Counted from the stretch's first letter, positions 24,084 through 33,306 are shown. The stretch: DNA of 51,073 nucleotides from Lachnospiraceae bacterium (GCA_028692975.1 JAQUWF010000012.1:1-51073), one strand, 5' to 3'. Program-made: numbers and translations. The notes: generated by a model not told the origin, from the letters alone.

Positions 24084-24109
24084 AAAAAGGGCCCCCGAAG
24101 GAGCCCCCA
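24084..24109 (-). terminator. Rho-independent terminator after arcC
   Basis: On the minus strand a GGGCTCC/GGGGCCC stem with a stable TTCG tetraloop is followed by five T. It begins about 11 bp past the arcC stop and marks the end of the transcript that carries carAB, uppP and arcC. Confidence 0.85.
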
Positions 24110-24119
24110 TAAAACACCA

Positions 24120-25049
24120 CTATTTAATAATCGTCCCCGCCTTTTCCATAAAGCCAGCCTTCGCCCGGGAAATAGATGTAATAACCGCCTCGCGGCCTTC
24201 TCCATTCTCAAGGAACCCAATAGCAGCCTCGAACTTCGGCAGCATAGAACCAGCCTCAAACTGATTCTCCTCCATATACTTCTTCGCATCCGCAACCGAA
24301 ATTTTCCCCAGCATCTTCTCATTATCTGACTTATAATTCAAAGCCACCTGATCCACGCTGGTGAGCAGCATAAGCACATCCGCATTCACATCACAAGCAA
24401 GCTTGCCGCTGACCAGATCCTTCTCGATGACCGCACTGGCACCGCGCAGATCCACACCCTGCTCCAGCACCGGGATGCCGCCGCCACCACAGGCGATGAC
24501 AATCTGTCCAGCGTCCAGAAGTGCCTTGATCGCATCCAGTTCAATAATCTCCACCGGCTTGGGAGACGCAACAATACGGCGGAACCCTTCGGCTTCCTCA
24601 ACCACATAATTGCCCTTCTTCTCTTCCTCGTCCGCTTCCTCCTTTGTCAGGAAACGTCCAATCACCTTAGACGGCTCATAAAAAGCCTCGTCATAAGGAT
24701 CCACCTTCACCTGAGTCAGAACCGTAACCACCGGCTTATAAATGCCCCGTGTAATCAGTTCCGCACGGATGGCATTCTGCAGGTCGTATCCGATATAGCC
24801 CTGGCTCATGGCAGAGCACACAGACATAGGCGCTGTGGTGTACTCCGGATGCGCCTTGCCGAACTCATTCATAGCCGTATGAATCATGCCCACCTGGGGT
24901 GCATTGCTGTGGGAAATAACCACCTGCGCGCCCGACTCCACCAGGTCTGCGATAGCCTTGGCAGCTTCTTTTGTGGCAATCTTCTGCTCCGGCAGAGTCG
25001 TTCCCAATGCTCTGTGGCCAAGTGCCACAACAACTGTTTTTTTCTCCAT
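24120..25049 (-). CDS. arcC: Carbamate kinase family protein
   Basis: Family members transfer phosphate between carbamoyl phosphate and ADP, making ATP from carbamoyl phosphate or the reverse. The 309 residues match the amino acid kinase fold, and conserved stretches such as SQGYIGYDLQNA, VVASPKPVEIIE, CGGGGIPV and RGASAVIEKD are present. Two phosphate-binding loops depart from the usual form: LGHRAL replaces LGGNAL near residue 10, and SHSNAPQVG replaces THGNGPQVG near residue 46. Function may therefore differ in detail. It lies 12 bp after uppP and shares a strand with carAB, which makes its substrate. A GGAGG site precedes the start. Confidence 0.85.
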   Translation of the reverse strand: MEKKTVVVALGHRALGTTLPEQKIATKEAAKAIADLVESGAQVVISHSNAPQVGMIHTAMNEFGKAHPEYTTAPMSVCSAMSQGYIGYDLQNAIRAELITRGIYKPVVTVLTQVKVDPYDEAFYEPSKVIGRFLTKEEADEEEKKGNYVVEEAEGFRRIVASPKPVEIIELDAIKALLDAGQIVIACGGGGIPVLEQGVDLRGASAVIEKDLVSGKLACDVNADVLMLLTSVDQVALNYKSDNEKMLGKISVADAKKYMEENQFEAGSMLPKFEAAIGFLENGEGREAVITSISRAKAGFMEKAGTIIK

Positions 25050-25061
25050 ATGATTATCCTC

Positions 25062-25931
25062 CTACGCGATCAGCGTTTTTACCAAAAAGTAAATCAAGAC
25101 AATAATACCTAACACAATACGATACCAGCCGAATACCTTGAAGTCATGCTTCTTAATATAACCCATAAGGAATTTGATGGCAAAAACCGATACCACGAAA
25201 GCCACCAGCATGCCAACAACAAGAAGCAAAACTTCCCATCCTGTAAAAGCGAATCCAAACTTCACCAGTTTCAGAAGGCTGGCGCCGAACATAACCGGAA
25301 TCGCCAGGAAGAACGTATATTCCGAAGCAATCTTTCTGGAGCATCCCACCAGGATACCGCCGATAATCGTAGCACCTGATCTTGACGTACCGGGAATCAG
25401 GGCTAACACCTGAAAAATACCGATAAACAGAGCCGTGCTCCAGGTAATATCCTTCAGGGTACGAATGGTTGGTTTTCTGCGCTTATTGTAATTCTCAATG
25501 ACAATAAATAAAACACCATAAATAATCAGCATCAATGCCACGACAATATAATTGTAAAAATGTTCCTCCAGCCAGTCATCCAGCGGCAGGCCGATAATAA
25601 TCGCCGGAACACAGGAAACAAGAATCTTAAACCACAAAATCCATTTATCCTTCTGGATAAAACGCTCCATAAGGTAATTGCCTTTGCTCATGCTCTCCTT
25701 ATCCACACTCTTACGATTGCAGAAAGGCCAGAGTTTATGCCAGAACAACAGCACCACTGCGAAGATAGCGCCCAGCTGGATCACCACCAGAAACATTTCC
25801 ATAAATTCCGGTGTCACATCCAGCTTGATGAATTCGTCTGCCAGGATCATATGCCCTGTACTGCTGATAGGCAGCCACTCTGTAATGCCTTCGATAATAC
25901 CAAGTATAATGACTTTAATAATCTCTAACAT
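25062..25931 (-). CDS. uppP: Undecaprenyl-diphosphatase (BacA/UppP)
   Basis: This is a membrane enzyme that removes a phosphate from undecaprenyl diphosphate so that the lipid carrier can be reused for peptidoglycan and surface polysaccharide synthesis; extra copies give bacitracin tolerance. The 289 residues hold about eight membrane helices. The two signature segments are [15 protein letters not shown] near 16-30, with the catalytic Glu and Ser, and [10 protein letters not shown] near 180. It lies between carB and arcC, whose functions are unrelated, but its product would serve the polysaccharide locus to the right. Confidence 0.94.
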   Translation of the reverse strand: MLEIIKVIILGIIEGITEWLPISSTGHMILADEFIKLDVTPEFMEMFLVVIQLGAIFAVVLLFWHKLWPFCNRKSVDKESMSKGNYLMERFIQKDKWILWFKILVSCVPAIIIGLPLDDWLEEHFYNYIVVALMLIIYGVLFIVIENYNKRRKPTIRTLKDITWSTALFIGIFQVLALIPGTSRSGATIIGGILVGCSRKIASEYTFFLAIPVMFGASLLKLVKFGFAFTGWEVLLLVVGMLVAFVVSVFAIKFLMGYIKKHDFKVFGWYRIVLGIIVLIYFLVKTLIA

Positions 25932-25960
25932 GTAATAACCTCACTCACTTTGTTATAGTT

Positions 25961-25986
25961 TAAGACCACATGCGCATGCAGTCTTA
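25961..25986 (-). other. Stem-loop between carB and uppP
   Basis: TAAGAC and GTCTTA flank an inner CAT/ATG stem. The two non-matching positions become G-U pairs only in minus-strand RNA, so the hairpin is more stable in the carB-uppP transcript than in the opposite one. No T-run follows. It may be a processing site or partial terminator. Confidence 0.4.
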
Positions 25987-25997
25987 AGCAGTTACGC

Positions 25998-28900
25998 TTA
26001 CTGTCTGGCGATGGTCGCAATGTCAATCAAAGTCAGATTATTCAGATCCGTATTTTCCAGACTGGTTACCAGTGCGGCAGCGGTATCCAGAGAAGTCAGA
26101 ACATTCACACCAGTCTCAATGGCGTTACGGCGGATCACAAAACCATCCTTGGCACGTTCCACGCCCGGAGAAGGTGTATCAATAACCAGATCGATCTCAT
26201 GGCCCAGGATCAGGTCCATAAGGTTCGGTGAAGGCTGCTCGATTTTATTGGTACGAACCACCTTTACCCCATGCTCATTCAAGTATTTCGCCGTGCTTCT
26301 GGTGGCAAAAATACGATAGCCAAGAGCCTGGAAACGGCGGGCAATATCAACGGAATCCGCTTTGTCCGCATCCTTGATGGTCATGATCATCTTCTTGTGC
26401 TTCGGCAGGTTGATGCCAGCACCCAGGAATGCTTTATACAACGCTTCGTTAAATGTCTCCGCAATACCAAGGCACTCTCCGGTAGATTTCATTTCCGGTC
26501 CAAGGCTGATATCTGCGCCGCGGATCTTCTCAAAAGAGAATACAGGCATCTTCACGGCAATGTGTTTCGCCTCCGGCTGCAGGCCAGGCACATAGCCCAT
26601 ATCCTTAATCTTATGTCCCAGAATAACCTTCGTAGCCAGCGGAACGATAGGAATACCCGTAACTTTACTGATATAAGGCACCGTACGGCTGGATCTTGGA
26701 TTGACCTCGATCACATAAACCTCTTCACCGCATACGATAAACTGTATGTTGATCATACCCACAACATGCAGGGACCTGGCCAGTTTCTTCGTGTAATCTT
26801 CGATGGTGTCTTTGGCGCCCTGGCTGATGGTCTGTGCCGGATATACAGAAATACTGTCACCGGAATGGATACCCGCCCGCTCAATATGCTCCATGATACC
26901 AGGGATCAGGATGTCTTCGCCATCGCATACTGCATCGACCTCGATCTCCTTACCCACCAGATATTTGTCGACCAGAATCGGATGATCCTGTGCGATGCGG
27001 TTGATGATACCGATATATTCTTCCACATCCTCGTCATTGATAGCGATCTGCATACCCTGGCCGCCCAATACATAGGAAGGACGCACCAGCACTGGATAAC
27101 CCAGACGATTGGCCACCTCTTTAGCTTCTTCCGCTGTATAGACGGTTTCACCCTGAGGTCTGGGGATACTGCACTTTTCCAGAATACCATCGAAAAGCTC
27201 GCGGTCTTCCGCCGCATCTACATTCTCCGCAGAAGTTCCAAGAATCTTCACGCCCATTTTAATCAATGCTTCGGTCAGTTTGATAGCGGTCTGTCCACCG
27301 AACTGTACCACTGCACCATCCGGTTTCTCTATATTGACAATATTTTCCACATCTTCCGGTGTCAACGGCTCAAAATACAGCTTGTCTGCAATGTCAAAGT
27401 CTGTACTAACGGTCTCCGGATTGTTATTTACAATAATAGTCTCAAAGCCCTCTTTGGCAAATGCCCAGGTACAATGTACGGAACAAAAGTCAAACTCAAT
27501 ACCCTGGCCGATACGGATCGGGCCGGAACCAAGCACCAGGACCTTCTTGCGGTCCGGTGTGGCAACCGCTTCGTTCTCGCCGCCATATACCGAATAATAA
27601 TACGGTGTGCTGGCTGCGAATTCTGCTGCACAGGTATCCACCATCTTATAAGCCGCCACGATGCCTGCATCCTTGCGCATAGCCTTCACTTCCGCTTCGG
27701 TACTGCCGCAAAGGTCAGCCACCAGATAATCCGGGAATTCCAGACGTTTCGCTTCGCGGAGGAGATCAACAGTCAGATCTTTTGTCTTGAGTGCCTGCTC
27801 CATCTCCACAAGGATGGCAATCTTATCGATAAACCAAACATCGATCTTGGTAATCTCATGAATCTCTTCATATGAAATACCCTTGCGGATAGCCTCTGCG
27901 ATCCGCCAGATTCTCATATCATCCACGATCTTCATCTCTTCCAGCAGTTCATCCCGATCCAGTGCAGTAAAATCATAGGACATAAGGCTGTCCACATGCT
28001 GCTCCAGAGAACGGATTGCCTTCATGAGCGCGCCCTCGAAGTTGGTGCAGATACTCATAACCTCTCCTGTCGCCTTCATCTGTGTGGTCAGCGTACGCTT
28101 TGCACTGATAAATTTGTCGAAAGGAAGTCTCGGCATCTTGACTACGCAGTAATCCAGCATAGGCTCGAAGCTTGCGAAGGTCTTCTGGGTGATCGCATTC
28201 GGGATCTCATCCAGTGTGTAACCCAGCGCGATCTTTGCCGCAACCTTGGCGATAGGATAACCAGTTGCCTTGGAAGCCAGGGCTGAAGAACGGCTTACAC
28301 GTGGATTTACCTCGATGACACAGTATTCAAAACTGGTCGGGTGCAACGCATACTGCACGTTACATCCACCGGTAATGTTTAATTCACTGATAATATTCAG
28401 CGCGGAAGTACGCAGCATCTGGTACTCTTTGTCGCCCAAAGTCTGGGAAGGTGCCACAACGATACTGTCACCGGTATGCACGCCAACCGGGTCGATGTTT
28501 TCCATATTACATACGGTAATGCAGTTGCCGTTGCCGTCACGCATCACTTCGTATTCTATCTCTTTCCAGCCTGCGATACAACGTTCTACCAGTACCTGTC
28601 CAACACGGGACAGACGAAGGCCGTTCTCCAGGATCTCACGCAGTTGTTCCTCGTCGTATGCAATACCGCCGCCGCTGCCGCCTAATGTATAAGCAGGACG
28701 CAGTACCACCGGATAACCGATGGTATTGGTAAATGCCACACCATCCTCAATGTTTTCCACAACCAGAGAAGGTGCGATAGGCTCACCAATCTTCTCCATG
28801 GTATTCTTAAATTCCAGACGGTCCTCGGCCTTTTTGATAGTCAGGGCTGTGGTACCGATGAGGCGCACACTATGGGTGTCAAAATATCCCTCTTCGTCTA

Positions 28901-29204
28901 ATTCCATAGCAAGATTCAGACCAGCCTGTCCACCTAAAGTAGGCAGAACGCTGTCCGGTTTTTCTTTTTCAATGACCTGGCGAACTACCTCTGTAGTCAA
29001 CGGTTCAATATAAACGCGGTCTGCGATATCTTTGTCTGTCATAATGGTCGCCGGGTTTGAATTCAGAAGCACTACTTCGATGCCTTCTTCTTTCAAAGAA
29101 CGGCAGGCCTGTGTTCCTGCATAATCAAATTCTGCTGCCTGTCCGATCACGATCGGACCTGAGCCCAGCACTAACACTTTTTTAATATCCGGATTCTTTG
29201 GCAT
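25998..29204 (-). CDS. carB: Carbamoyl phosphate synthase, large subunit
   Basis: It makes carbamoyl phosphate from bicarbonate, ATP and ammonia delivered by the small subunit, feeding pyrimidine and arginine synthesis. The 1068 residues match the family: two duplicated ATP-grasp halves (1-400 and about 550-935), each opening with a VLVLGSGPI.IGQ motif, an oligomerisation region between them, and a C-terminal allosteric domain (about 936-1068). The start overlaps the carA stop by one base, so the two subunits are translated together. Confidence 0.97.
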   Translation of the reverse strand: MPKNPDIKKVLVLGSGPIVIGQAAEFDYAGTQACRSLKEEGIEVVLLNSNPATIMTDKDIADRVYIEPLTTEVVRQVIEKEKPDSVLPTLGGQAGLNLAMELDEEGYFDTHSVRLIGTTALTIKKAEDRLEFKNTMEKIGEPIAPSLVVENIEDGVAFTNTIGYPVVLRPAYTLGGSGGGIAYDEEQLREILENGLRLSRVGQVLVERCIAGWKEIEYEVMRDGNGNCITVCNMENIDPVGVHTGDSIVVAPSQTLGDKEYQMLRTSALNIISELNITGGCNVQYALHPTSFEYCVIEVNPRVSRSSALASKATGYPIAKVAAKIALGYTLDEIPNAITQKTFASFEPMLDYCVVKMPRLPFDKFISAKRTLTTQMKATGEVMSICTNFEGALMKAIRSLEQHVDSLMSYDFTALDRDELLEEMKIVDDMRIWRIAEAIRKGISYEEIHEITKIDVWFIDKIAILVEMEQALKTKDLTVDLLREAKRLEFPDYLVADLCGSTEAEVKAMRKDAGIVAAYKMVDTCAAEFAASTPYYYSVYGGENEAVATPDRKKVLVLGSGPIRIGQGIEFDFCSVHCTWAFAKEGFETIIVNNNPETVSTDFDIADKLYFEPLTPEDVENIVNIEKPDGAVVQFGGQTAIKLTEALIKMGVKILGTSAENVDAAEDRELFDGILEKCSIPRPQGETVYTAEEAKEVANRLGYPVLVRPSYVLGGQGMQIAINDEDVEEYIGIINRIAQDHPILVDKYLVGKEIEVDAVCDGEDILIPGIMEHIERAGIHSGDSISVYPAQTISQGAKDTIEDYTKKLARSLHVVGMINIQFIVCGEEVYVIEVNPRSSRTVPYISKVTGIPIVPLATKVILGHKIKDMGYVPGLQPEAKHIAVKMPVFSFEKIRGADISLGPEMKSTGECLGIAETFNEALYKAFLGAGINLPKHKKMIMTIKDADKADSVDIARRFQALGYRIFATRSTAKYLNEHGVKVVRTNKIEQPSPNLMDLILGHEIDLVIDTPSPGVERAKDGFVIRRNAIETGVNVLTSLDTAAALVTSLENTDLNNLTLIDIATIARQ

Positions 29205-30280
29205 TATGCTTCCCCTCCCATCATCTTCATAAAGCGGTCAAATAAGTAACTGGAGTCCTGTGGACCCGGGCATGCTTCCGGATGGAACTGCACGGTAAAG
29301 ATATTCTTGCCCACATAGCTTAATCCCTCATTCGTCTTGTCATTTACATTGATAAATGCCGGAATGGCAACTTTTTCATCCAGGGTATCCATGTCCACCA
29401 CGTAGCCATGGTTCTGGGAAGAAATATATACACGGTTATTCCCCATGAGATCCTTCACCGGATGATTGCCGCCGCGGTGTCCATATTTCATCTTATGTGT
29501 GTCTGCGCCTGTTGCCAGTGCCATGAGCTGGTGTCCCAGACAGATAGCGAAGATCGGTACTTTGGAATCATATAATTTCCTGATTTCCGCAATAATGCTG
29601 GTACATTCCTTTGGATCTCCAGGTCCGTTGGACAGCATAATACCGTCCGGCTGGTCTCCCAGGATTTCTTCGGCTGTAGTCAAGGCCGGGTAAACGCTCA
29701 CCTGACAACCGCGCTCGTTTAAGGAATGAGCGATATTCTGCTTCGCTCCCAGATCCAGAAGTGCAACCTTCGGTCCTTTTCCTTCTAATATATACTTCTC
29801 TTTGCAGGTCACCTTCTCAACAACCTTGCCTGTGGTGTATGCTTTTAATCTCGGCAGGATATTTTCCAGATCATAATCTTCATTGGTTGTGATCATTCCG
29901 TTCATAGTGCCTTTTTCACGAAGTATGCGAGTGAGTGCTCTGGTATCAATACCTGCGATGCCCGGAATATCATGGGCCTGTAAGAAATGCTGAATCGAAT
30001 CTTCCGAACGGAAGTTGCTGGGTATTCTGGATAATTCTCGTACAATATAACCATCCGGCCATGGTCTTGCTGACTCCTGATCCTCCCCACAAATACCATA
30101 ATTACCAATAAGGGGGTACGTCATACAAACAGCCTGCCCCGCATAAGAAGGATCCGTAAGGACCTCCAAATAACCGGTCATGGAAGTATTAAAAACAATT
30201 TCGCTGATGATCTCTTTATCTGCACCGATGCTGGTTCCTGTAAACACCGTGCCGTCTTCTAAAATAAGAAAAGCCTTCAT
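29204..30280 (-). CDS. carA: Carbamoyl phosphate synthase, small (glutaminase) subunit
   Basis: It splits glutamine and passes ammonia to CarB. The 358 residues comprise an N-terminal small-subunit domain (1-150) and a class I amidotransferase domain. In the latter Cys247 in ICLGHQLMALA is the nucleophile, and the His-Glu pair lies in FHPEACPGP near the C terminus. It is the first gene of the carAB transcript, 64 bp downstream of a good promoter. No pyrimidine-responsive leader structure was recognised in the short untranslated region. Confidence 0.97.
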   Translation of the reverse strand: MKAFLILEDGTVFTGTSIGADKEIISEIVFNTSMTGYLEVLTDPSYAGQAVCMTYPLIGNYGICGEDQESARPWPDGYIVRELSRIPSNFRSEDSIQHFLQAHDIPGIAGIDTRALTRILREKGTMNGMITTNEDYDLENILPRLKAYTTGKVVEKVTCKEKYILEGKGPKVALLDLGAKQNIAHSLNERGCQVSVYPALTTAEEILGDQPDGIMLSNGPGDPKECTSIIAEIRKLYDSKVPIFAICLGHQLMALATGADTHKMKYGHRGGNHPVKDLMGNNRVYISSQNHGYVVDMDTLDEKVAIPAFINVNDKTNEGLSYVGKNIFTVQFHPEACPGPQDSSYLFDRFMKMMGGEA

Positions 30281-30343
30281 GATTTCACCTATCTTCCTTT
30301 CTTAAAAATGAATCTCACAATTAAATATGCCTAAACTTACGAA

Positions 30344-30372
30344 AGTATACCACAATGCCCTTCTTTTTTCAA
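30344..30372 (-). promoter_or_regulatory. Promoter of carAB
   Basis: On the minus strand -35 TTGAAA (30367-30372), a 17-bp spacer and -10 TATACT (30344-30349) lie 64 bp upstream of the carA start. Confidence 0.7.
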
Positions 30373-30448
30373 CACTTTTCCCTCTTCCTCGACACTAAAT
30401 ATAATTTTGATTTCGCAAAAAATTTGTTTCTCTTTTTTGAATTTATAC

Positions 30449-30477
30449 TTGACATATGTGTGAAAAAAATGTATTAT
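30449..30477 (+). promoter_or_regulatory. Promoter of tRNA-Leu
   Basis: TTGACA (30449-30454), a 17-bp spacer and TATTAT (30472-30477) end about 40 bp before the mature tRNA. It is divergent from the carAB promoter, 77 bp away. Confidence 0.75.
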
Positions 30478-30517
30478 ATACAAGTCGGCGACAGAAAAAT
30501 GCTGACAACAAAGATTT

Positions 30518-30601
30518 GCAGGAGTGGCGGAATTGGCAGACGCGCAGGCTTCAGGTGCCTGTGGTAGCAATATCGTGTGGGTTCAAGTCCCATCTCCTGC
30601 A
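30518..30601 (+). tRNA. tRNA-Leu (anticodon CAG)
   Basis: The 84-nt sequence folds as a class II tRNA. The acceptor stem is GCAGGAG with CTCCTGC, the anticodon stem CAGGC/GCCTG encloses TTCAGGT with anticodon CAG, a long variable arm follows, and GGTTCAAGTCC forms the T loop. The discriminator base is A and CCA is not encoded. It reads CUG codons. It is one of the few plus-strand genes, with its own promoter and terminator. Confidence 0.95.
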
Positions 30602-30614
30602 TTTTTTATTTGTT

Positions 30615-30647
30615 CGGGAAGCCTTTATAAAAAGGCTTCCCGTTTTT
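30615..30647 (+). terminator. Terminator of tRNA-Leu
   Basis: A perfect 12-bp stem, CGGGAAGCCTTT and AAAGGCTTCCCG, with an ATAA loop is followed by TTTTT, 14 bp past the tRNA. Confidence 0.9.
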
Positions 30648-30686
30648 CATACCGCCAATACATCTCTCCATATATATGACCACATA

Positions 30687-30734
30687 AAAACAGACACCTC
30701 CGTCTTTCCTTAAAAGACATGAGGTGTCTGTTTT
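30687..30734 (-). terminator. Bidirectional terminator after lspA
   Basis: A 14-bp stem (30687-30700 with 30721-30734) encloses a smaller GTCTT/AAGAC stem and ends in a T-run on both strands. It starts 8 bp past the lspA stop and would also stop plus-strand readthrough from the tRNA. Confidence 0.8.
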
Positions 30735-30741
30735 CTATCTC

Positions 30742-31197
30742 TTATTTTTTCTTCAGACCCGCCACAACCAATATGGCACAGCCAAGCAGTATAAACATAT
30801 CCGACAGATTAAAAACCAGCCGTTTCAGTTTTTTCCATTTTACTTTAAAGCTGAAATAATCCGTCACATAGCCTTTCTGGTAACGGTCTACCATATTGCT
30901 GAGTCCGCCTCCCAGGATCAGTGCGTAGGCAAACTTGGTCCACTTCTGGCCCTTCTGGAAAAGAAGGAGAAAGAAATGGATGCCCATGCAGCCCATAATG
31001 GTAGATACAGCCACACGCACAGCATCGCTCTTGTCCGCAAAAAATCCGCCTGCTGATCCGCGATTGCTCAGTCTGCGAAGCACGATCCTGCCGCCACAGA
31101 TATCCTCGGCTTCGCCCTCGTCTTTGTGATCTTCTATATACTGTTTCACACAATAATCCAGGCCAAAAATAACCGCAGCCACAAGAACATAAATCAT
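30742..31197 (-). CDS. lspA: Lipoprotein signal peptidase (signal peptidase II)
   Basis: This is a membrane aspartyl protease that cuts the signal peptide from lipidated prolipoproteins. The 151 residues and four hydrophobic segments match the family. The catalytic aspartates are Asp104 in GGGLSNMVDR and Asp133 in FNLSDMF, and the conserved Asn45 is in SNRGSAGGF. The sequence is somewhat divergent, for example GGGLSN where GGALGN is common. It begins 1 bp after the stop of the zinc-ribbon gene, so the two are translated from one message that ends at the hairpin downstream. Confidence 0.88.
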   Translation of the reverse strand: MIYVLVAAVIFGLDYCVKQYIEDHKDEGEAEDICGGRIVLRRLSNRGSAGGFFADKSDAVRVAVSTIMGCMGIHFFLLLFQKGQKWTKFAYALILGGGLSNMVDRYQKGYVTDYFSFKVKWKKLKRLVFNLSDMFILLGCAILVVAGLKKK

Positions 31198-31198
31198 G

Positions 31199-31705
31199 TT
31201 ATGCTTCCTCTTCTTTGCTTTCTTCTACAGTTTCTGCCCCAACGTCTTCCGCCGCATCTTCGCCTGCAATTTCTTCCGCCGCTTCCTCTGCTGCTTCCTC
31301 CGGTGCGTCCTCCACCATCTCTGCATCTACAGTCTCTTCTTCTGGTACAGCTACACCGCATTTCGGACAATATGCCGCATCTGCGTCGATGATGGCTGCG
31401 CAGGATGGACAAACCCTCTGTCCCTTGAGCTGTGCAAGTTCCTCACGAAATGCTGCGATCTGCTCCATATGCTTCCGGATCTCCTCGATGAGCACCTGTA
31501 CTTCCTCACTGACTTGGGCACCCTCCGCCTGCTGTCTGAATACGACTTCCCCGATATTGCGGTAGCCCTTGTCGATACATTTTTCTTCACCGGCAATCTG
31601 TGCTTTCAGCTTGGTTGACTCAAAAAAATCTCCTGTCTTATCTACTACCTCCCCTGCTGCTTTGGTAATCGTTTTTCCTAAATCTCCAAAAAAATCTTCT
31701 GACAT
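31199..31705 (-). CDS. Zinc-ribbon protein with acidic C-terminal tail, function unknown
   Basis: The 168-residue soluble protein has three parts. An N-terminal helical region (about 1-90) with coiled-coil character begins MSEDFFGDLGKTITKAAGE, a zinc ribbon with CPSC and CPKC follows near 100-120, and the tail is dominated by Glu and Ala. The start at 31705 is chosen because AAAGGAG lies just upstream; an earlier in-frame ATG at 31735 has none. Proteins of this shape are common in Clostridia but I know no defined role. It sits between clpX and lspA, one base before the latter. Confidence 0.8.
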   Translation of the reverse strand: MSEDFFGDLGKTITKAAGEVVDKTGDFFESTKLKAQIAGEEKCIDKGYRNIGEVVFRQQAEGAQVSEEVQVLIEEIRKHMEQIAAFREELAQLKGQRVCPSCAAIIDADAAYCPKCGVAVPEEETVDAEMVEDAPEEAAEEAAEEIAGEDAAEDVGAETVEESKEEEA

Positions 31706-31772
31706 AACTGTCTCCTTTCTTTGCATCCTCTGCAACTAACCTTCTTAAATGCGCAAACCTGTTAAATAGTTA

Positions 31773-33221
31773 CTACCCTTCCAAAAGTCCCTGTCCACGA
31801 AGAAGTATCCGTGGTCCACCTACGTGTTCTATATATTCCTTTGTGATAATTACTTCCCCTATATTGCTGTCCTTTGGTATCTCATACATGATATCCAGCA
31901 TGAATTCTTCCAGGATCGCACGCAATGCCCTTGCTCCGGTAGCGCGCTCCATGGCAAGCTTTGCGATGGCCTCCAGCGCTCCCTGATCAAATTCCAGTTT
32001 TACCTCATCCAGAGACAGCAGTTTCTGGTATTGTTTCAAGATAGCATTCTTCGGCTCTCTTAAAACCTGTACCAGCATCTCCGTGGTCAGGCTCTCCATG
32101 GTGCAGATGATTGGCAGTCGTCCGATAAACTCCGGCACCATACCAAAATTCCTTAGATCTTCCACCACGACCTTCTGCAGCAGATTGGGCTCCTTATCGT
32201 ATTTGTCCTTCAGATCCGCCCGAAATCCTATGGAAGCTTCTTTGTTCAATCGTTCTTTGATAATATCGGTCAGATCCGGGAATGCGCCTCCACAGATAAA
32301 GAGGATATTCCTCGTATTGACTGTCTTTAATGGGACCATGGCATTCTTGCTGTTGGAGCCTACCGGCACTTCCACCTCACTGCCTTCCAGGAGCTTCAGC
32401 ATTCCCTGCTGTACCGCTTCCCCGCTCACATCACGCTGATTGGTATTTTTCTTTTTGGCAATCTTATCGATCTCATCAATAAAGATAATGCCATGCTCCG
32501 CGCGCTCCACATCATTATCTGCTGCTGCCAGCAATTTGGAAACGACGCTCTCAATGTCATCACCGATATATCCTGCCTCGGTAAGAGAGGTAGCGTCCGT
32601 GATCGCCAGCGGTACATCCAGCAGCTTCGCCAGGGTCTGTACCAGATACGTCTTACCGCAGCCTGTTGGCCCGATGAGCAGCATGTTGGACTTTTCGATT
32701 TCCACATTGCTCAATGCAGTGGTATCCATCTCCACACCTGCCATATTCTCGCTGCAGATACGCTTGTAATGATTATAAACTGCTACGGAAATCACCTTTT
32801 TTGCCTGTTCCTGACCGATCACATATTCATCCAGACTGGCTTTGATCTTGTGCGGTGCCGGGATATCCCGGATATTTAATATTTTCTTTTCCTCTTTCGT
32901 TTCTTTTGGCTTTTTCTTCTTGATCTTCTGCTGTGGAATCTGATTCTGCAGAGACGACAAATCCATCATGTTGATATTGGGCATATTCATCATGGCATTG
33001 TAGTCAATGTTGCTGTTCTGCATAGTATCGAAGCTCTTCTGCATACAGTCCGTACAGATATGAATATGGTTCGGCAGGTCGATCATAGGTCCTGTCTTGC
33101 TCTCCGGCCTGCGGCACAGGAAGCATATCTTCTCATATTCCTCGGGATTAGGGTTCTGTTCCTTCTTGGGATCCTGCTCCACCTTTTCTATCTCATCTAT
33201 ATTATCGTTATTTTCTGACAT
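31773..33221 (-). CDS. clpX: ClpX-like AAA+ unfoldase, divergent
   Basis: It unfolds protein substrates and feeds them to the ClpP protease. The 482 residues comprise an N-terminal zinc-binding domain (Cys33, Cys36, Cys56, Cys59), a long low-complexity linker (65-115) rich in Asn, Met and Lys, and an AAA+ core with Walker A GPTGCGKT (184-191), Walker B IIFIDE (246-251) and pore loop GYIG (217-220). The IGF loop that docks on ClpP is kept (331-333). The RKH substrate loop normally found after ILEG is absent. This may be a second ClpX alongside a canonical one elsewhere. The start at 33221 has GAGGAG upstream; the frame extends 75 bp further without a site. Confidence 0.85.
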   Translation of the reverse strand: MSENNDNIDEIEKVEQDPKKEQNPNPEEYEKICFLCRRPESKTGPMIDLPNHIHICTDCMQKSFDTMQNSNIDYNAMMNMPNINMMDLSSLQNQIPQQKIKKKKPKETKEEKKILNIRDIPAPHKIKASLDEYVIGQEQAKKVISVAVYNHYKRICSENMAGVEMDTTALSNVEIEKSNMLLIGPTGCGKTYLVQTLAKLLDVPLAITDATSLTEAGYIGDDIESVVSKLLAAADNDVERAEHGIIFIDEIDKIAKKKNTNQRDVSGEAVQQGMLKLLEGSEVEVPVGSNSKNAMVPLKTVNTRNILFICGGAFPDLTDIIKERLNKEASIGFRADLKDKYDKEPNLLQKVVVEDLRNFGMVPEFIGRLPIICTMESLTTEMLVQVLREPKNAILKQYQKLLSLDEVKLEFDQGALEAIAKLAMERATGARALRAILEEFMLDIMYEIPKDSNIGEVIITKEYIEHVGGPRILLRGQGLLEG

Positions 33222-33267
33222 AATAATTCTTCTCCTCATTAATTTCGAATAGTTTATCCATATATAG

Positions 33268-33296
33268 ATTATAATCCAATTCATATAGTGCCACAA
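33268..33296 (-). promoter_or_regulatory. Promoter of clpX
   Basis: On the minus strand -35 TTGTGG (33291-33296), a 17-bp spacer and a perfect -10 TATAAT (33268-33273) lie 47 bp upstream of the clpX start. The -35 is weak. Confidence 0.55.
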
Positions 33297-33306
33297 GTTA
33301 AGATTT

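Noticed and set aside
26271-27875. 534-codon frame opposite carB
   Set aside because: Antisense to a highly conserved gene; composition (rich in His, Arg, Ile) is typical of shadow frames.
30281-30343. Pyrimidine-responsive leader or riboswitch before carA
   Set aside because: The untranslated region is under 65 nt and shows no paired terminator/antiterminator stems.
33222-33296. N-terminal extension of ClpX
   Set aside because: The extra codons overlap the predicted promoter and lack a ribosome binding site; the start at 33221 has a good one.
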